Below are positions 45,833-55,849 of a DNA stretch of 64,000 nt, piece after piece. Position 1 is the first letter of the stretch, and each line of letters opens with the position of its first letter. The translations under genes were made by a program, and so were the position numbers. Below the pieces are notes generated by a model, which worked only from the letters and a program-made list of their open reading frames with translations, did not search any database and was not told where the DNA came from. Source of the stretch: Branchiostoma floridae (lineage: Eukaryota; Chordata; Leptocardii; Amphioxiformes; Branchiostomatidae); the NCBI RefSeq assembly GCF_000003815.2, contig NC_049979.1, forward strand, positions 22,712,741 to 22,776,740. Reading direction: 5' to 3'.

Positions 45833-46570
45833 TTTCAGTTCAGACTAGAGAGTAGATCAGAGAGGCCATTTTTGAAAGATCTTAAAGATTGGGCTGACTG
45901 TAGCGCCATAGGCAGCTGGTTCCACATTGATATTGCTCCATACCTAAATGTTCTTTTCAAGGAGTTTGTCCTAGATTTGCCTAACTTGAAATTACTTCCT
46001 GAAGCAAAACGAGTACTGTAATCGTGCTGTTTCTTAACAAAAGACAGTTTACTGCTGAGACACAGGTTCATTGGTAAATACAATTCTCCTGAAGGTAGTC
46101 ATAGTGTTATAACAGTCTAGTGTTCATATTTCCATTTCGGTCTCCTCTGGAGGAGACAATTAGCCTTATTCTGTACTCTCTGTAGAAGATTTACGTTCCT
46201 CTTCGTTGTGCTAGACCACACGGGGCTGCAGTAGTCAATGTGAGTCAATGCAAGACATTCAATTACCATATTTAACAAATTTATGGTCCATGAATTTTGC
46301 ACATCTTTTAACCATCCCGAGAGACCTACCCATTTTCTTTGAGGTTGATTATGTTTGAGAATTCCAGGTGAGACATTCATCAGTAGTTGTACCCAGCAGT
46401 TTTACTTCTGTAACTTATTCTATGCTCTTCTTGCGGTCAACAGTCAAGAAAAGTTTGGGCATTTTTGACATTTTAGGTTCACTACCAAGAACTATGCATT
46501 TCGTCTTTGATGCGTTCAGGAAAAGCTTGTTCGTTCTTACCCAGCATATATTTTGTTCTGCCTCACTTCA
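45833..46570 (-). mobile_element. CR1/L2-like RT, C-terminal half
   Basis: Minus strand blocks: 'LFLNASKTKCIVLGSEP' (about 46500), 'VTEVKLLGTTTDECLTW' (about 46390), 'LALTHIDYCSPVWSS' (about 46215), 'LQRVQNKANCLLQRRP' (about 46150), then the frame 45835-46083 with 'YSTRFASGSNFKL' and 'LKRTFRYGAISMWNQLP', ending at a stop. The catalytic Y-DD part is absent. One in-frame stop (about 46410) and a frame change near 46100 show decay. It is more complete at its 3' end than the other LINEs here. Confidence 0.88.
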
Positions 46571-46574
46571 GCCA

Positions 46575-47360
46575 GCACTTCTGTTCGTAGATTACTTGAG
46601 ATACAAAGCCTTACGCTGCTCCATGGTCCAAACCATCCAGGTTTCAAAGATCTTACCACTCACAGAGAACATATCGTATATTGCATTGACCTTACTCACA
46701 TCTCATCATGGTGACGAGTGAGTGGCAGCATGTTGTGGCTTGTCCTCCAGCCCTGACCTCAAAAGGTACAACTTAACTACTATGGTATACGGCTTTGACT
46801 CCAGGTGTTCCATCTTGAAAGTGTGCTCTTCCCATAGGTTAACGCAGTGCATGGGATTTCGCTGACTCGCTAACTATGTGCAGAAGGTACTGATGCCTAC
46901 TGCTTTGTATATTTTCATCGAAATTCCAGCTTGACAGTGTACCGGGGACACATTTTGAATCTCGCGTTCTCAATGCCATTGAACCACCGCGGTCCAGACT
47001 GTAGATGTGCTCGTCCACATTCATTCGAACAGGGGTCACCACATGCCCTGTTGCTCTCGCATGTCCTGGAATTGTGCTTCATCACTTGTTATCAATCTTT
47101 TTGGTTTGATTTGGTCTCCAATTTGGTTCCTCTTGTATAGTATAGAAGATCAGATCAAAATTCTTTTGTGAGATCATCAAGGTCTTCTTTACCCTCTAGT
47201 TTTTCGCGGTAGTGATCCCTCATGCTACTCCAGGAGTGACTGGTGACCTGGAGTAGACATGTGTTAACAGCAGGTGTTACCTACATGTGTCAAGGGTTGG
47301 GCTTTAGGGGGTCTGGAACATGGTCAAGAGGTCTGAAGAATTACAATCAATGTGGCACAC
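46575..47360. other. no gene recognised
   Basis: Short frames on both strands; nothing conserved. Confidence 0.4.
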
Positions 47361-47369
47361 TTAGAAGCA

Positions 47370-47910
47370 TGTATATCTCATTCCCAGTATCTGTAAATTG
47401 ACTTGACTTACTTGTCATGCTATATATCGCAACATAATAAATTGTTCACATCTCAGAAAGGGTTCACGCCTCAAACAAAACAATAGATAACAAAACGGTA
47501 TCAGATACAAGAGTAAAACACTCTCAAATGTAACATTCATTACCATAATATCGTCACATTTTATCAAGCAACATTTAAATTTGACAAAACTTAATGATCA
47601 ACTCCTCAAAGTCCACTAGTTACAGGTTGCTGTTGCCACTTCTGCTCTGTATCTTTCCTTGTTTCTCTTGCTCCGCTAAAAAAATATCACGATCGTAACA
47701 CACAGCGGAATTGTCCGCCTGTTGGATTTCTTTTGGATTTGGATATGTCGGATTGCAATTCTTTCTATGTCTCATTCCCGGTATCAGGCTTCTTTTCATC
47801 TGCATTCTCTGCTGTGTATCTCAACATAGCAATTTTTTTCAAATCTAAGAAAGGGCTCACGCCTTAAAGAAAATAGTAATAAAATAACAAATAACAAAAC
47901 GGTATTGAAA
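47370..47910 (-). repeat. direct duplication at the left edge of the Myb array
   Basis: About 47370-47510 and 47763-47910 share CTCATTCCC(A/G)GTATC, AGAAAGGG(T/C)TCACGCCT and ATAACAAAACGGTAT in the same order. A weaker relative of the first phrase occurs near 57085 (CTCATTTCCAGTATC). On the minus strand the phrase between the copies encodes 'MRHRKNCNPTYPNPKEI', then 'CYDRDIFLAEQEKQG' (47620-47805), a possible terminal exon. Confidence 0.6.
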
Positions 47911-47939
47911 TTTAAGGCAGTATCGCCTGGCCTCGGGTC

Positions 47940-48125
47940 CACAGCCCCAGCTACAGCTGCAGGGCAGTTTGACGGGCAGTTTGACGGGTGCTGCACCCTG
48001 GCACCATAGGCAGTCCCCCCTGGTGCCGCCGTGACCGTGCCAGGCGCAACCTCCGGCTAGACTATGTAGCCAGGCGCTACCTTTGGCTGCGGGCCCGGGC
48101 TTGGGCCGGCACCCGGTGGATGTTA
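47940..48125. other. GC-rich patch
   Basis: Markedly GC-rich compared with both flanks, with a tandem 13-base unit (GGCAGTTTGACGG twice, about 47965-47990). No convincing frame. Confidence 0.4.
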
Positions 48126-48151
48126 GTTCAATTTAACTATTAACTTACTAC

Positions 48152-48320
48152 CTTTGACTCCTGGTCTGACGACTGGTCTGACGACTGATCTGACGACTGG
48201 TCTGACTCCTGGTCTGACGACTGGTCTGACTCATCATCGTCTACCCCCACAAAGTCAGGATTCCTGAAGCTCAGTGCTCAAGCACAACACCATCAAACGA
48301 ATCATCAGAGTCCAGGTCTG
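48152..48320 (-). other. acidic SDQ-repeat exon candidate
   Basis: Minus strand reads 'RPDLDSDDSFDGVVL' and, in another frame, 'NPDFVGVDDDESDQSSDQE' followed by several SDQS/SDQE repeats ending at ...GAGTCAAAG|GTAGTAAGT, a good donor. The repeat is encoded by GTCTGACGACTG-type units on the plus strand (about 48168-48235). Acidic serine-rich exons of this kind accompany Myb-like domains in nuclear proteins; the other one in this array is at about 62.4 kb. Confidence 0.4.
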
Positions 48321-48429
48321 GTCTGGGAACAAACAGAGAATATGCATTTTAGTGTAATATATGCCAGGGAAAATTGTAAGTGACATAATTTGTAGTGTAG
48401 TGAACACTATATGCTGTTATAATTATTAG

Positions 48430-48505
48430 TTGGTCGCAGCGGCGGCTGTAGCTGTGGATGGGACTGGCCCGCTCTCCCCACCATTCGTGGTCTCTGCAGA
48501 GGATT
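48430..48505 (-). other. small exon candidate
   Basis: Minus strand: TTAATCCTCTGCAG then a frame reading 'ETTNGGESGPVPSTATAAA'. Good acceptor, alanine/threonine-rich, unidentified. Confidence 0.25.
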
Positions 48506-48935
48506 AAGAACCGGACTTTACTGCTACTAATATAAACGGCCCAAGAAGAACAGGATTTATGAATAAAATGGTTCTTCTGCTTTTCATCTTCCTAGATTCT
48601 TCCAAAAACAAGTCAAACACACCCTGCCTTAACTTTATCATATAGCACTACTATTCGGGTCTCTTTTTACAATAATCTCTGACTGTCTATGACCACATGT
48701 ACATATACATTTTTGCATGTTTCTACCATGTACTTGCAATGAGCCTTCTGCCATGAACTTACATATTACCTTTTGTTGACAACTACAATGTACACCTCAT
48801 GACTTCTGATGAGTGCTAATGAATCAAAATAGATTTTGACCCATTGTATTCTGAATAGAATTGCATTGAATGAATATTCTGTATCTGATTAGCATTATGT
48901 ATTGTTCATGTTTGGACTGACTTCAAAATGCTTAC

Positions 48936-49045
48936 CAGTGTTAACTGCAGGAAGTACCAACCGTTCCCGCTGCTTGTCCAGAAACCTGTTCCACAAGTAG
49001 ATACTGAAGTGCTTTCTTATTGATTCAGCCGTATGCTCGGTTGCT
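48936..49045 (-). pseudogene. Myb-like second-half exon
   Basis: Minus strand reads 'TEHTAESIRKHFSIYLWNR', then 'FLDKQRERLVLPAVNT', ending at a GTAAGC donor. It aligns with the exons at 55.6, 58.8 and 61.1 kb. The frame is open over the exon. An upstream acceptor is less clear. Confidence 0.55.
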
Positions 49046-49289
49046 TTACACTTGACAATGTCATGTACAGGTCGGTCAATATGTATGACACTGAACCAGA
49101 CGTATTTGTTTAAGTCTCTTGTAAATGACCCTCAGCAAAATTGTAACACAGCCCTAAATGATCAAATGCCACAATTTCAGACGGTTGGTGGTGCAATCAC
49201 ATGTTGAATCATGGCTGCATATAGGAGCATTTTTTTATCACCCGCATTGCTGTATTTTGTTATCCTGAACAAAAAGTCATAACAGTGGC

Positions 49290-49640
49290 AAAACATGTAC
49301 AGTGATGAAAAGTTAATAAGAAAAAAAAAACAATGCTAGGAATGAGAAGGTACATTTCGTAACAAAACAGTTACTGTAAAAACAGCAATAAACAATCATT
49401 ATCAAACAGCTGAAAACATGAATGGAACAGTTAGCATGGTTACGATGTAAGACAATTGACAGGGAATTGACAACTTAAATCCTCATACATCTTTCCAGTC
49501 ACTGCTTTGGCAGCTGCCAATTTTCTTGGACCAGTCAAAAAAACAGTCCTGAAAAAAATCAGTAGAAGGGGTTTCCCCGTTGAGAAAATTGACACATTAT
49601 TGCGGCGGGCATTTTGGGGGCCAATAAAATAATAAGTGCA
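49290..49640 (-). repeat. array segment (left copy) with exon 'AKAVTGKMYEDLSCQF'
   Basis: This segment resembles 59210-59560 over about 350 bases (GGAATGAGAAGGTACATTT, ACAAAAC, TGGAACAGTTAGCA, GTAAGACA and GGGGTTTCCCCGTT in order), and its right part resembles 58640-58775. On the minus strand it holds an exon-like piece after TTTTTTTCAG (about 49550) with 'AAAKAVTGKMYEDLSCQF', matching 'DAKAATAGKRYEDLSCQF' at about 59400. Function unknown. Confidence 0.65.
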
Positions 49641-49929
49641 AAGTCGAGGAGAGTTTACATCACTATACATCATTACATGTACCTCGTCCTAATGCAGTAC
49701 AATATACCTGCCAATGTCCAACTATGTCATCCTACCTTTTTGGTCTTCCTGGCAATGTTAACAACGGTCTTGATCTCTATTCGTTTTGATGTTGTTGCAA
49801 ATATAGATGGAACAGAATATAAAACAGCCGCACAACGATGAAGAAACATGAACTGTGCTTACAACCATGAACCTCCTTATCCTTATTCTCAAGTCACTAT
49901 CAGTTTCTGATGAGAGACATACAATATAC

Positions 49930-50031
49930 CTTCAGCCTCTCCATATCTTGAAAACTCTTGATGCCTTTATCCGGTCGTGCAATATACCAATAAGATGGCC
50001 ATCTGCTCATGTTTTTGATATCTCTTTCTAC
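49930..50031 (-). pseudogene. Myb-like first-half exon (frameshifted)
   Basis: Minus strand reads 'RKRYQKHEQMAIL', then, after a slip, 'YIARPDKGIKSFQDMERLK' to a GTATAT donor. It is a close relative of the copy 250 bases to the right. The slip disrupts it. Confidence 0.5.
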
Positions 50032-50178
50032 TCCAAACAACACAGTGTAATGAAACACTATTAAAACATTCATAGTACTTACAACCATGAACCTCCTTAT
50101 TCTCAAGTCACTATCTGTTTCTGATAAGAGACATCAAGGTGATAGTTGGTTTTTGTATGTGGAAATTACACACTATAC

Positions 50179-50305
50179 CTTTAGCTTCTCCATATCTTGG
50201 AAGACCTCTATGCCACTGTCAGGTCTGCATCCAGGGATCAGGGATACTCTGGCAATATACTCTAGCATTGCCACTTCTTCGTGTTTTTGATATCTCTTTC
50301 TACTT
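50179..50305 (-). other. Myb-like first-half exon
   Basis: Minus strand reads 'SRKRYQKHEEVAMLEYIAR', then 'CRPDSGIEVFQDMEKLK' to a GTATAG donor. The order RY, EE, ML-YI, ME matches the first-half exons at 62.7 and 63.1 kb. The frame is open. Together with 49930-50031 it forms a tandem pair about 250 bp apart sharing flanking DNA (AACCTCCTTATTCTCAAGTC and TATCTCTTTCTACT). Confidence 0.55.
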
Positions 50306-50309
50306 GAAA

Positions 50310-51490
50310 CAAAACAGTGTAATGAATAAGCAAACAAACAAATCAGAGTTATGTGTATCAAAACAACAAGAGACAGGTAGCAAAAATTGAAAAGTTAGCA
50401 AAACAAGGGTAGCAAAGAGAAGGTAGCAATACAATGATAAAACACAAAAACTATCATGAAACAGATAGCAGAAGAGTAAAACTATAGCAAAGCATTTGAA
50501 AAAAGAGTTAGCAAAACAACTTTGAAACGAGGTTACAATGTAATAAAAAGAATTGATTGACTATGACCGTAAGTTGTCATACCCATTACCTGGTCTTAGT
50601 TGGCTTTGTAGAACCTCTGGAAAAATGATGAAAATACAAGTATTTTTTTTTCATTACAGAATCAAACATGAGTATTTTAAGACTGTGATCTAACATACCT
50701 TCGGGTCTTTCTAATGCCGTACTCATAAGAAAACAAGATGTGCACAAAAAAATCAAAACTCTTGAGTGAGCACCCCTATTCAGTAATTGACATTGAATAC
50801 TATTCAGAACACATAGCACACTAAGATTTTTGTTGATCTGAATTGTTTCAGATATAAACCTAAAAATTGTGGACAAAAATTTATGTATTGCCTCAATTAC
50901 AATCATGTGGATTTTAACCCACTCTATGGTGCATTATGTTGGTTGTGCTTTATATTTTATATCACAACATGTATTCAGTTCTGATATTCATGATTGTGTC
51001 GTGCTGTTTTGAAAGCTTTCCATGAGTGATCTGGAGGAAACATTTTTTGTTAGAGGCATTATCTACGTATATCTATGTTGTTTGGGCAATGTTCCATTGT
51101 TTTACAATTTAGTTTCTGCAAACAAATGTGTCATTGGGGTAACAGCATTATGTTCTACTTTGAGCTCTATATGTGCTGTGGAGACCATGGTTGGGATCAA
51201 AGTTTTTGCTGATGTAGCTGTAGGAGTGGAATTGTTTCAACTTCAATTTTTTTGTATCTTTTGAAACGATCATATAATCTGATGGGTTTTCTAATGCTAT
51301 GTCTGCTTAAAAGTTGGCATTTTCTGTAACACCGTGAAGATAAACTAGAAACTGATGTACAACTACCCAAAGTAGACTTTTGCAACTCTGCATTAATAGT
51401 TTTTGAGTGACTTTGATAGAAAGTTTTTAAACTCTGAACTGTACATGATGTGCCTCATCGGACATGACAAATACAAGAAATGGAAAGCAT
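50310..51490. other. no gene recognised
   Basis: A run of TAGCAA(A/T)-rich phrases at 50375-50520 gives a loose repeat. Nothing else recognised. Confidence 0.4.
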
Positions 51491-51494
51491 CGCT

Positions 51495-51760
51495 TTAGTT
51501 ACAGGGAATTAAATACTTTTTCCTTGGCAAGTCCTCACACACCCAGTATACAAACTCTGTAACATCGTCTTCTACGCTGTAGCAATCGGTGTAGGACCAG
51601 CGGCAACAATTGCAAATGTCTTCCACAGTTAATGTCCTCGCTGGTCTGAGAGTCACTGTCAGACATTGAGGCTTGGTACCCTTCACCTTCCTGGGAGCCA
51701 TTCCCCTCCTAGGCGCTGGTGGATAGGGTGGGCCTTCCGCCTCTAGGTGGCTCCCTCTTT
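51495..51760 (-). CDS. possible short coding exon, unidentified
   Basis: Minus-strand frame of 68 codons (51495-51701) begins 'MAPRKVKGTKPQCLTVTL', continues 'TVEDICNCCRWSYTD' and ends 'EDLPRKKYLIPCN'. It has a cysteine pair and balanced composition, and sits in a local GC rise, so it may be real. No family recognised. Confidence 0.35.
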
Positions 51761-52311
51761 AGACTGTAGGTTCGGCACGAGGTTGCTGTATATCGTTCTC
51801 ATTACAGTATGCTGAGAAGACGTCATCGTTGTCAGCAGACAGAAAGACATGACTCGTTTTGTCTACTGGTTGTAAGTCTCTCCCTGTTCCGGGTTTGGAA
51901 TAGCGAACAAAAAAAATGTGCCTGAGTGAGAAAAATATTCAACGGCATTTCTCTTGTACGGTGATATGCAGTGTACTTTTTATAATTGTCGCCGTGAAAA
52001 TACTTTATTCGAAAGATGTACTTCACAGCCTCAAAAACGGGCTGAATTACAAAGACTCCAGTTGTCTATTAACAACAGACTGATTAATCAAACTTTGCAC
52101 ATTAATGTCGAGAGTCTGCTAAACAGCATTATTTATATAACCATACACATTAAAAATGAATACTTAAGAAATAAATCGGCATATACAATAAAATTGGAGA
52201 GTTCTGGTGTCCATTTGTCACTATTTACATGCCCTGGTTGTTGAGTTATATCGCCTGATACAGAAACGACTTTTGCTTTCTTTGAGTTCTGCATTTGGGC
52301 ACAGTCATGTG

Positions 52312-52442
52312 TTTTTATTCTGTAGCGCCCACCCTGCCTTGTGTAGTCTGCTGTTCGCAACCATGGAGTGGAGCGCGTCTTTGGCGTCCTGTATTTGACT
52401 GAAGAGACTTTCCATGGCGGACTCTCGTCTCTCCTGAAGGCT
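52312..52442 (-). other. terminal exon candidate with a helical frame
   Basis: Minus strand: TTCTCTCCCCAG then 'LQERRESAMESLFSQIQ' and 'DAKDALHSMVANSRLH', ending at TGA about 52312. A strong acceptor and an amphipathic helix. A longer frame over the same bases (52133-52465) is in a different register and less protein-like. Confidence 0.35.
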
Positions 52443-52454
52443 GGGGAGAGAAGT

Positions 52455-52700
52455 TGTTTTAACACAGTTTTTTTTTTTTGTTTTTTTGCTGCCCTTCTCT
52501 GAACTGCTTCTAGTTACGTGAAAAGGTTAGGTTAGGTTCTCTGCTAGGGTGCAACCAACATACACGACATTTGCATACTCTAAAACAGGTCTGATAAGGG
52601 TGGTATAGACTGTGTCTAGGTCTTCTGGTGGTATCCTACCCTTTTTGAGCATACGGAGAAAGTGAAGGCGTGTCGACCCTTTCTTTGCCATGAATTTCAA
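52455..52700 (-). mobile_element. CR1-like RT C-terminal fragment
   Basis: Minus strand reads 'KKGSTRLHFLRMLKKGRIP', then 'PEDLDTVYTTLIRPVLEYA' and 'NVVYVGCTLAENLT', the CR1 block 'PPEDL---Y---IRPVLEYA'. It ends in an A-rich run at about 52470-52490. Confidence 0.8.
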
Positions 52701-52704
52701 ATTT

Positions 52705-53820
52705 CTTTCACGTCTTAATGGTAACAGGGAAAAGGAGGCTGCTAGAGTGTCTGAAACAGTTCAGTAGTGCATTAGGCCTCTAAAATTTGTCACCAGGAGA
52801 GGCCACTTTTTATGTGTATTAGAATATTGCTTGGCTTTAACCTTTCTAAAGAAACAAGAAATTAAAAAGGGGTCATTCTCTGGAACCAATATGACAGCTG
52901 TATTCTCACATGACAGCAGTACTCACATGGGAGAAAGAATTGGTTTATATTGTATATACATGCAGTCAAGAATAAATGACATGTAACAGAATTTTGCTGT
53001 GCTGATTTGTCTTTAATGAAGTGATTAACTCCACAAGTTTCCGACAATGCCCTCTAGTGTTGGAATTAGTTGAAATTTATTAAAAGAATTTAAGTCAGGA
53101 AAAAACTTCTGACAGTCAAAGGTTACCCCCATGGCTTATTTTAAACCCCCATGTGTGATTTCTATTATATGCATGTTCCCTTTTAGTCTGTGTTCAATTT
53201 AAATACTAGTAGTAGTGTTATAAGCATGCCACTACAATTTGCATATTGTCTTCCATTTCTTTTGAAGCCTAAGTTAGGCCTGCTAGTTGGAGATACTAGT
53301 AACTGCCTAATTTACCTGAGCTGTAAACCTAGCACATAGAAAAAGCAGGCAGTTATGCATACAAACGTCTTATAAACATAGTGAACGTGTACATCATTTT
53401 GAACAGCAGATTCAGCCATCCTCCCTGGAAGATGTACACAGAGGAGAACTTATTGGTACCCCTCGGTGCACTTTTAGGGACAATGATCTCTTGTAGGATA
53501 TCTATTCTTTCAATGTGTACGAATTTCAGACACATCTTTACATTGAACCCAGAGTTCTGTCCTAGTCCAAACTCAGAAAGCTGTTCTAATTTGTACCTTT
53601 TCACGTCTTCTTTACCCCCCCCCCCCAAGTCCCAGGAAAACAATTGCAAGAATAGAGGAAGGGGGTTGTGGGACTGTGTGGCAAACAGCTGACAGACACC
53701 TGACCATAGCAGCAGCTTCAGGGTTCAGCACAATTTCTCTGGTTGTGCTTTAGCCATTGTTGCATGTTTTATTACAACTTTTTCCAGTTGTAACTGCTGA
53801 AAAAGCTTCAAGTAAAAGCT
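52705..53820. other. mostly unassigned
   Basis: A minus-strand frame at 53353-53649 ('EDVKRYKLEQLSEFGLG', 'FVHIERIDILQEIIVPK') looks partly coding and lies just downstream of the RecQ-like gene, but a G10+ run (53618-53629) and lack of matches leave it open. Confidence 0.3.
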
Positions 53821-54303
53821 TTCTTCTATATAGTTTTGTCACACAAAAGTTTACCATGTCTGGCAATCTCTGAATTAAGAGCATGCTCTCTATACTGTCC
53901 ATCTTCTATTTCACCAAGTTTCTTGATGTGTAGGGCTTTTTCCTCTGGCTTGAAGAGTAGTATAGATTTGGCCAGCCTTCCATCTCGCCCTGAAGGTAGA
54001 CCGGGATTGAGGATGGACATTCCAAATGCACAACAGACCTTACATCAGGTTTGTCTAACCCTGCCCCTGCAGCCTTAGTTGCGACTAAAATGTCCTTCAT
54101 ACCACTCTGCCAATCAACCAGGCTCTGCCTTCTCTCTGCTTCGTTCTGTCCTGTCCCCGTACCATGATATTTTACTACTTTTACCCCAATTTCCTGCAAC
54201 TGATAGTGGATGTATTTGTCATCCACAGTCTGGCAATAGATGATGCCAGACTGTCCTTTGTGTTCCATTACAACATCACACACCTTAGCATGACATGTTT
54301 CTT

Positions 54304-54808
54304 TTGTCATGCCCTTCATATTGACCTCGTGCACTTTATTTTTTCTGTCTACTGATTAACAGAAAATACGGCAGTCACCCATCTTTAAATTTTCAATGAT
54401 AAATTGTTCTGTTGTTGGAGTTGCAGTGACAGTTCACGCCACAATCTGTGCGTCAAGGTCAGCAAATTTAGACAGGTGGGGCGGAATTCATGGCCCATCT
54501 TACAATNNNNNNNNNNNNNNNNNNNNNNNNNNNNNNNNNNNNNNNNNNNNNNNNNNNNNNNNNNNNNNNNNNNNNNNNNNNNNNNNNNNNNNNNNNNNNN
54601 NNNNNNTTTGTCATGCCCTTCATATTGACCTCGTGCACTTAATTTTTCTGTCTACTGATTAACAGAAAATACGGCAGTCACCCATCTTTAAATTTTCAAT
54701 GATAAATTGTTTTGTTGTGGGAGTTGCAGTGACAGTTCACGCCACAATCTGTGCGTCAAGGTCAGCAAATTTAGACAGGTGGGGCGGAATTCATGGCCCA
54801 TCTTACAA
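54304..54808. repeat. near-identical 200-bp copies on both sides of a gap
   Basis: 54304-54506 and 54607-54808 match apart from a few bases (for example TTTATTTTTTCTG versus TTAATTTTTCTG). The second copy starts exactly at the end of the N run. This is what an unmerged contig overlap or two haplotypes would give, so the apparent doubling of the helicase part is probably not biological. Confidence 0.8.
54507..54606. other. assembly gap, 100 N
   Basis: Placeholder run of 100 N inside the RecQ-like gene. Confidence 1.
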
Positions 54809-55414
54809 TGGTCCATGCAGTGAGCTTCATCCACCACAACCATCTCCAAAAATCCCCTTTCTTTCAACCCTGCTACACACTTTCACACTGCCGCCTTGTT
54901 GATCAGACTTTCAGGTGGTGTTATGACAAGTTTTGTTGATGGTCTAGGACTGTTCACATATCTAGATCATAGATGATGGTGTAGATGCTTGCCTTTGCCG
55001 TGAGGTGGGACAAAAAGACGGATGGTATGCTGTTGTCCAAGTTAACCCTCTCAAGAGATCTGCTCCGAAAGCAACCAGTGCGACAATCACCCCTTTCCTC
55101 AGAAGGGCTGGGAGAGTAAAACATAGTGTCTTCCCACTCCTGTCGGTATTATGAGAATAGTTACAATATCTTTCTTTCCAGGTCGGAAGGATGCCAGGTT
55201 GAAAACCCTTCCGAGGCACTCCTACAGTGGATCTGCAATGTCTGTTGTGTCTGGAACTGGACATGTGGCATATTTTTTGGTAGTCCCCTGTTGATGAGGA
55301 TGTTTGGAAAACATTTTTACGCCGACCGGCTTACAGACAATAGATACGAATGTCTTGCTGTCCTTTATCTCTGAAACATACCACATGTGATATTCTATCT
55401 CCTTGTCTTTCCCT

Positions 55415-55828
55415 TCAACTCTCAAGGGATATGGTGGGCGTCCACTCGAGAACGAGTTCAGAAAGGCTCCGACCTGAAGGACGGTGACTGCCTTTTTTGC
55501 AACAAGTTCGGGTCTTGTTGCAGTGACTTTGTTTGACAGTGCTGGGCTTGTTACGGAAACTGTTAACCTGCCTGCTCATTTTCCTGTTAACTGAAGGAAG
55601 TGCCAACCGTTCCTGTTCTTTCTCCTTCTCAAGAAACCTCTCGCACAAACAACTCTTGAAGTGTTTCCTGAGAGATTTATCAGGATGGCGTGTTAACTGC
55701 GCTGCTTCTCCAGAAACCTGTAACACAAGCCCATTTCCTGCTTGCATGGATGCCGCAATATATGCTTTGAACCGGCCGCTGGAAAATATGTGCTTACCCG
55801 GGTTATCATGACCGAGTATCAAAGCCAA
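55415..55828 (-). CDS. Myb-like second half in a 137-codon frame upstream of RecQ
   Basis: The longest open piece of the array. It reads 'GKHIFSSGRFKAYIAASM', then 'TRHPDKSLRKHFKSCLCER' and 'FLEKEKEQERLALPSVNR' (the second-half block), followed by a basic tail with 'SGRSLSELVLEWTP'. The Trp expected in the HSW position is replaced. It lies about 170 bases upstream of the first RecQ block on the same strand, so both may belong to one protein. GGTAAGCAC followed by TTTTCCAG at about 55775-55795 may be intron sequence read through, in which case the true exon starts near 55775. Confidence 0.5.
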   Translation of the reverse strand: MALILGHDNPGKHIFSSGRFKAYIAASMQAGNGLVLQVSGEAAQLTRHPDKSLRKHFKSCLCERFLEKEKEQERLALPSVNRKMSRQVNSFRNKPSTVKQSHCNKTRTCCKKGSHRPSGRSLSELVLEWTPTISLES

Positions 55829-55849
55829 CGAGACTGATCAACAAGACTT

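Larger units (their letters stand above)
53826..55245 (-). pseudogene. RecQ-family DNA helicase, broken
   Basis: Minus-strand blocks in order: 'FNLASFRPGKKDIV' (about 55185, RecQ motif 0), 'IIPTGVG' then 'KTLCFTLPALLRKG' (about 55090-55150, Walker A), 'VVVDEAHCMDHC' with 'GHEFRPTCLNL' (about 54780-54845, DEAH box and aromatic-rich loop), 'SGIIYCQTVDDKYIH' (about 54225), 'VVKYHGTGTG' (about 54165), 'DILVATKAAGAGLDKPDVR' (about 54050, motif V) and 'GRDGRLAKSILLFKPEE' (about 53960). RecQ enzymes unwind DNA 3'-5'. Breaks: a one-base slip inside Walker A, a stop before the DEAH part, and loss of the Q-x-x-GRA core of motif VI. A haplotype-like duplication and gap lie inside. Confidence 0.75.
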
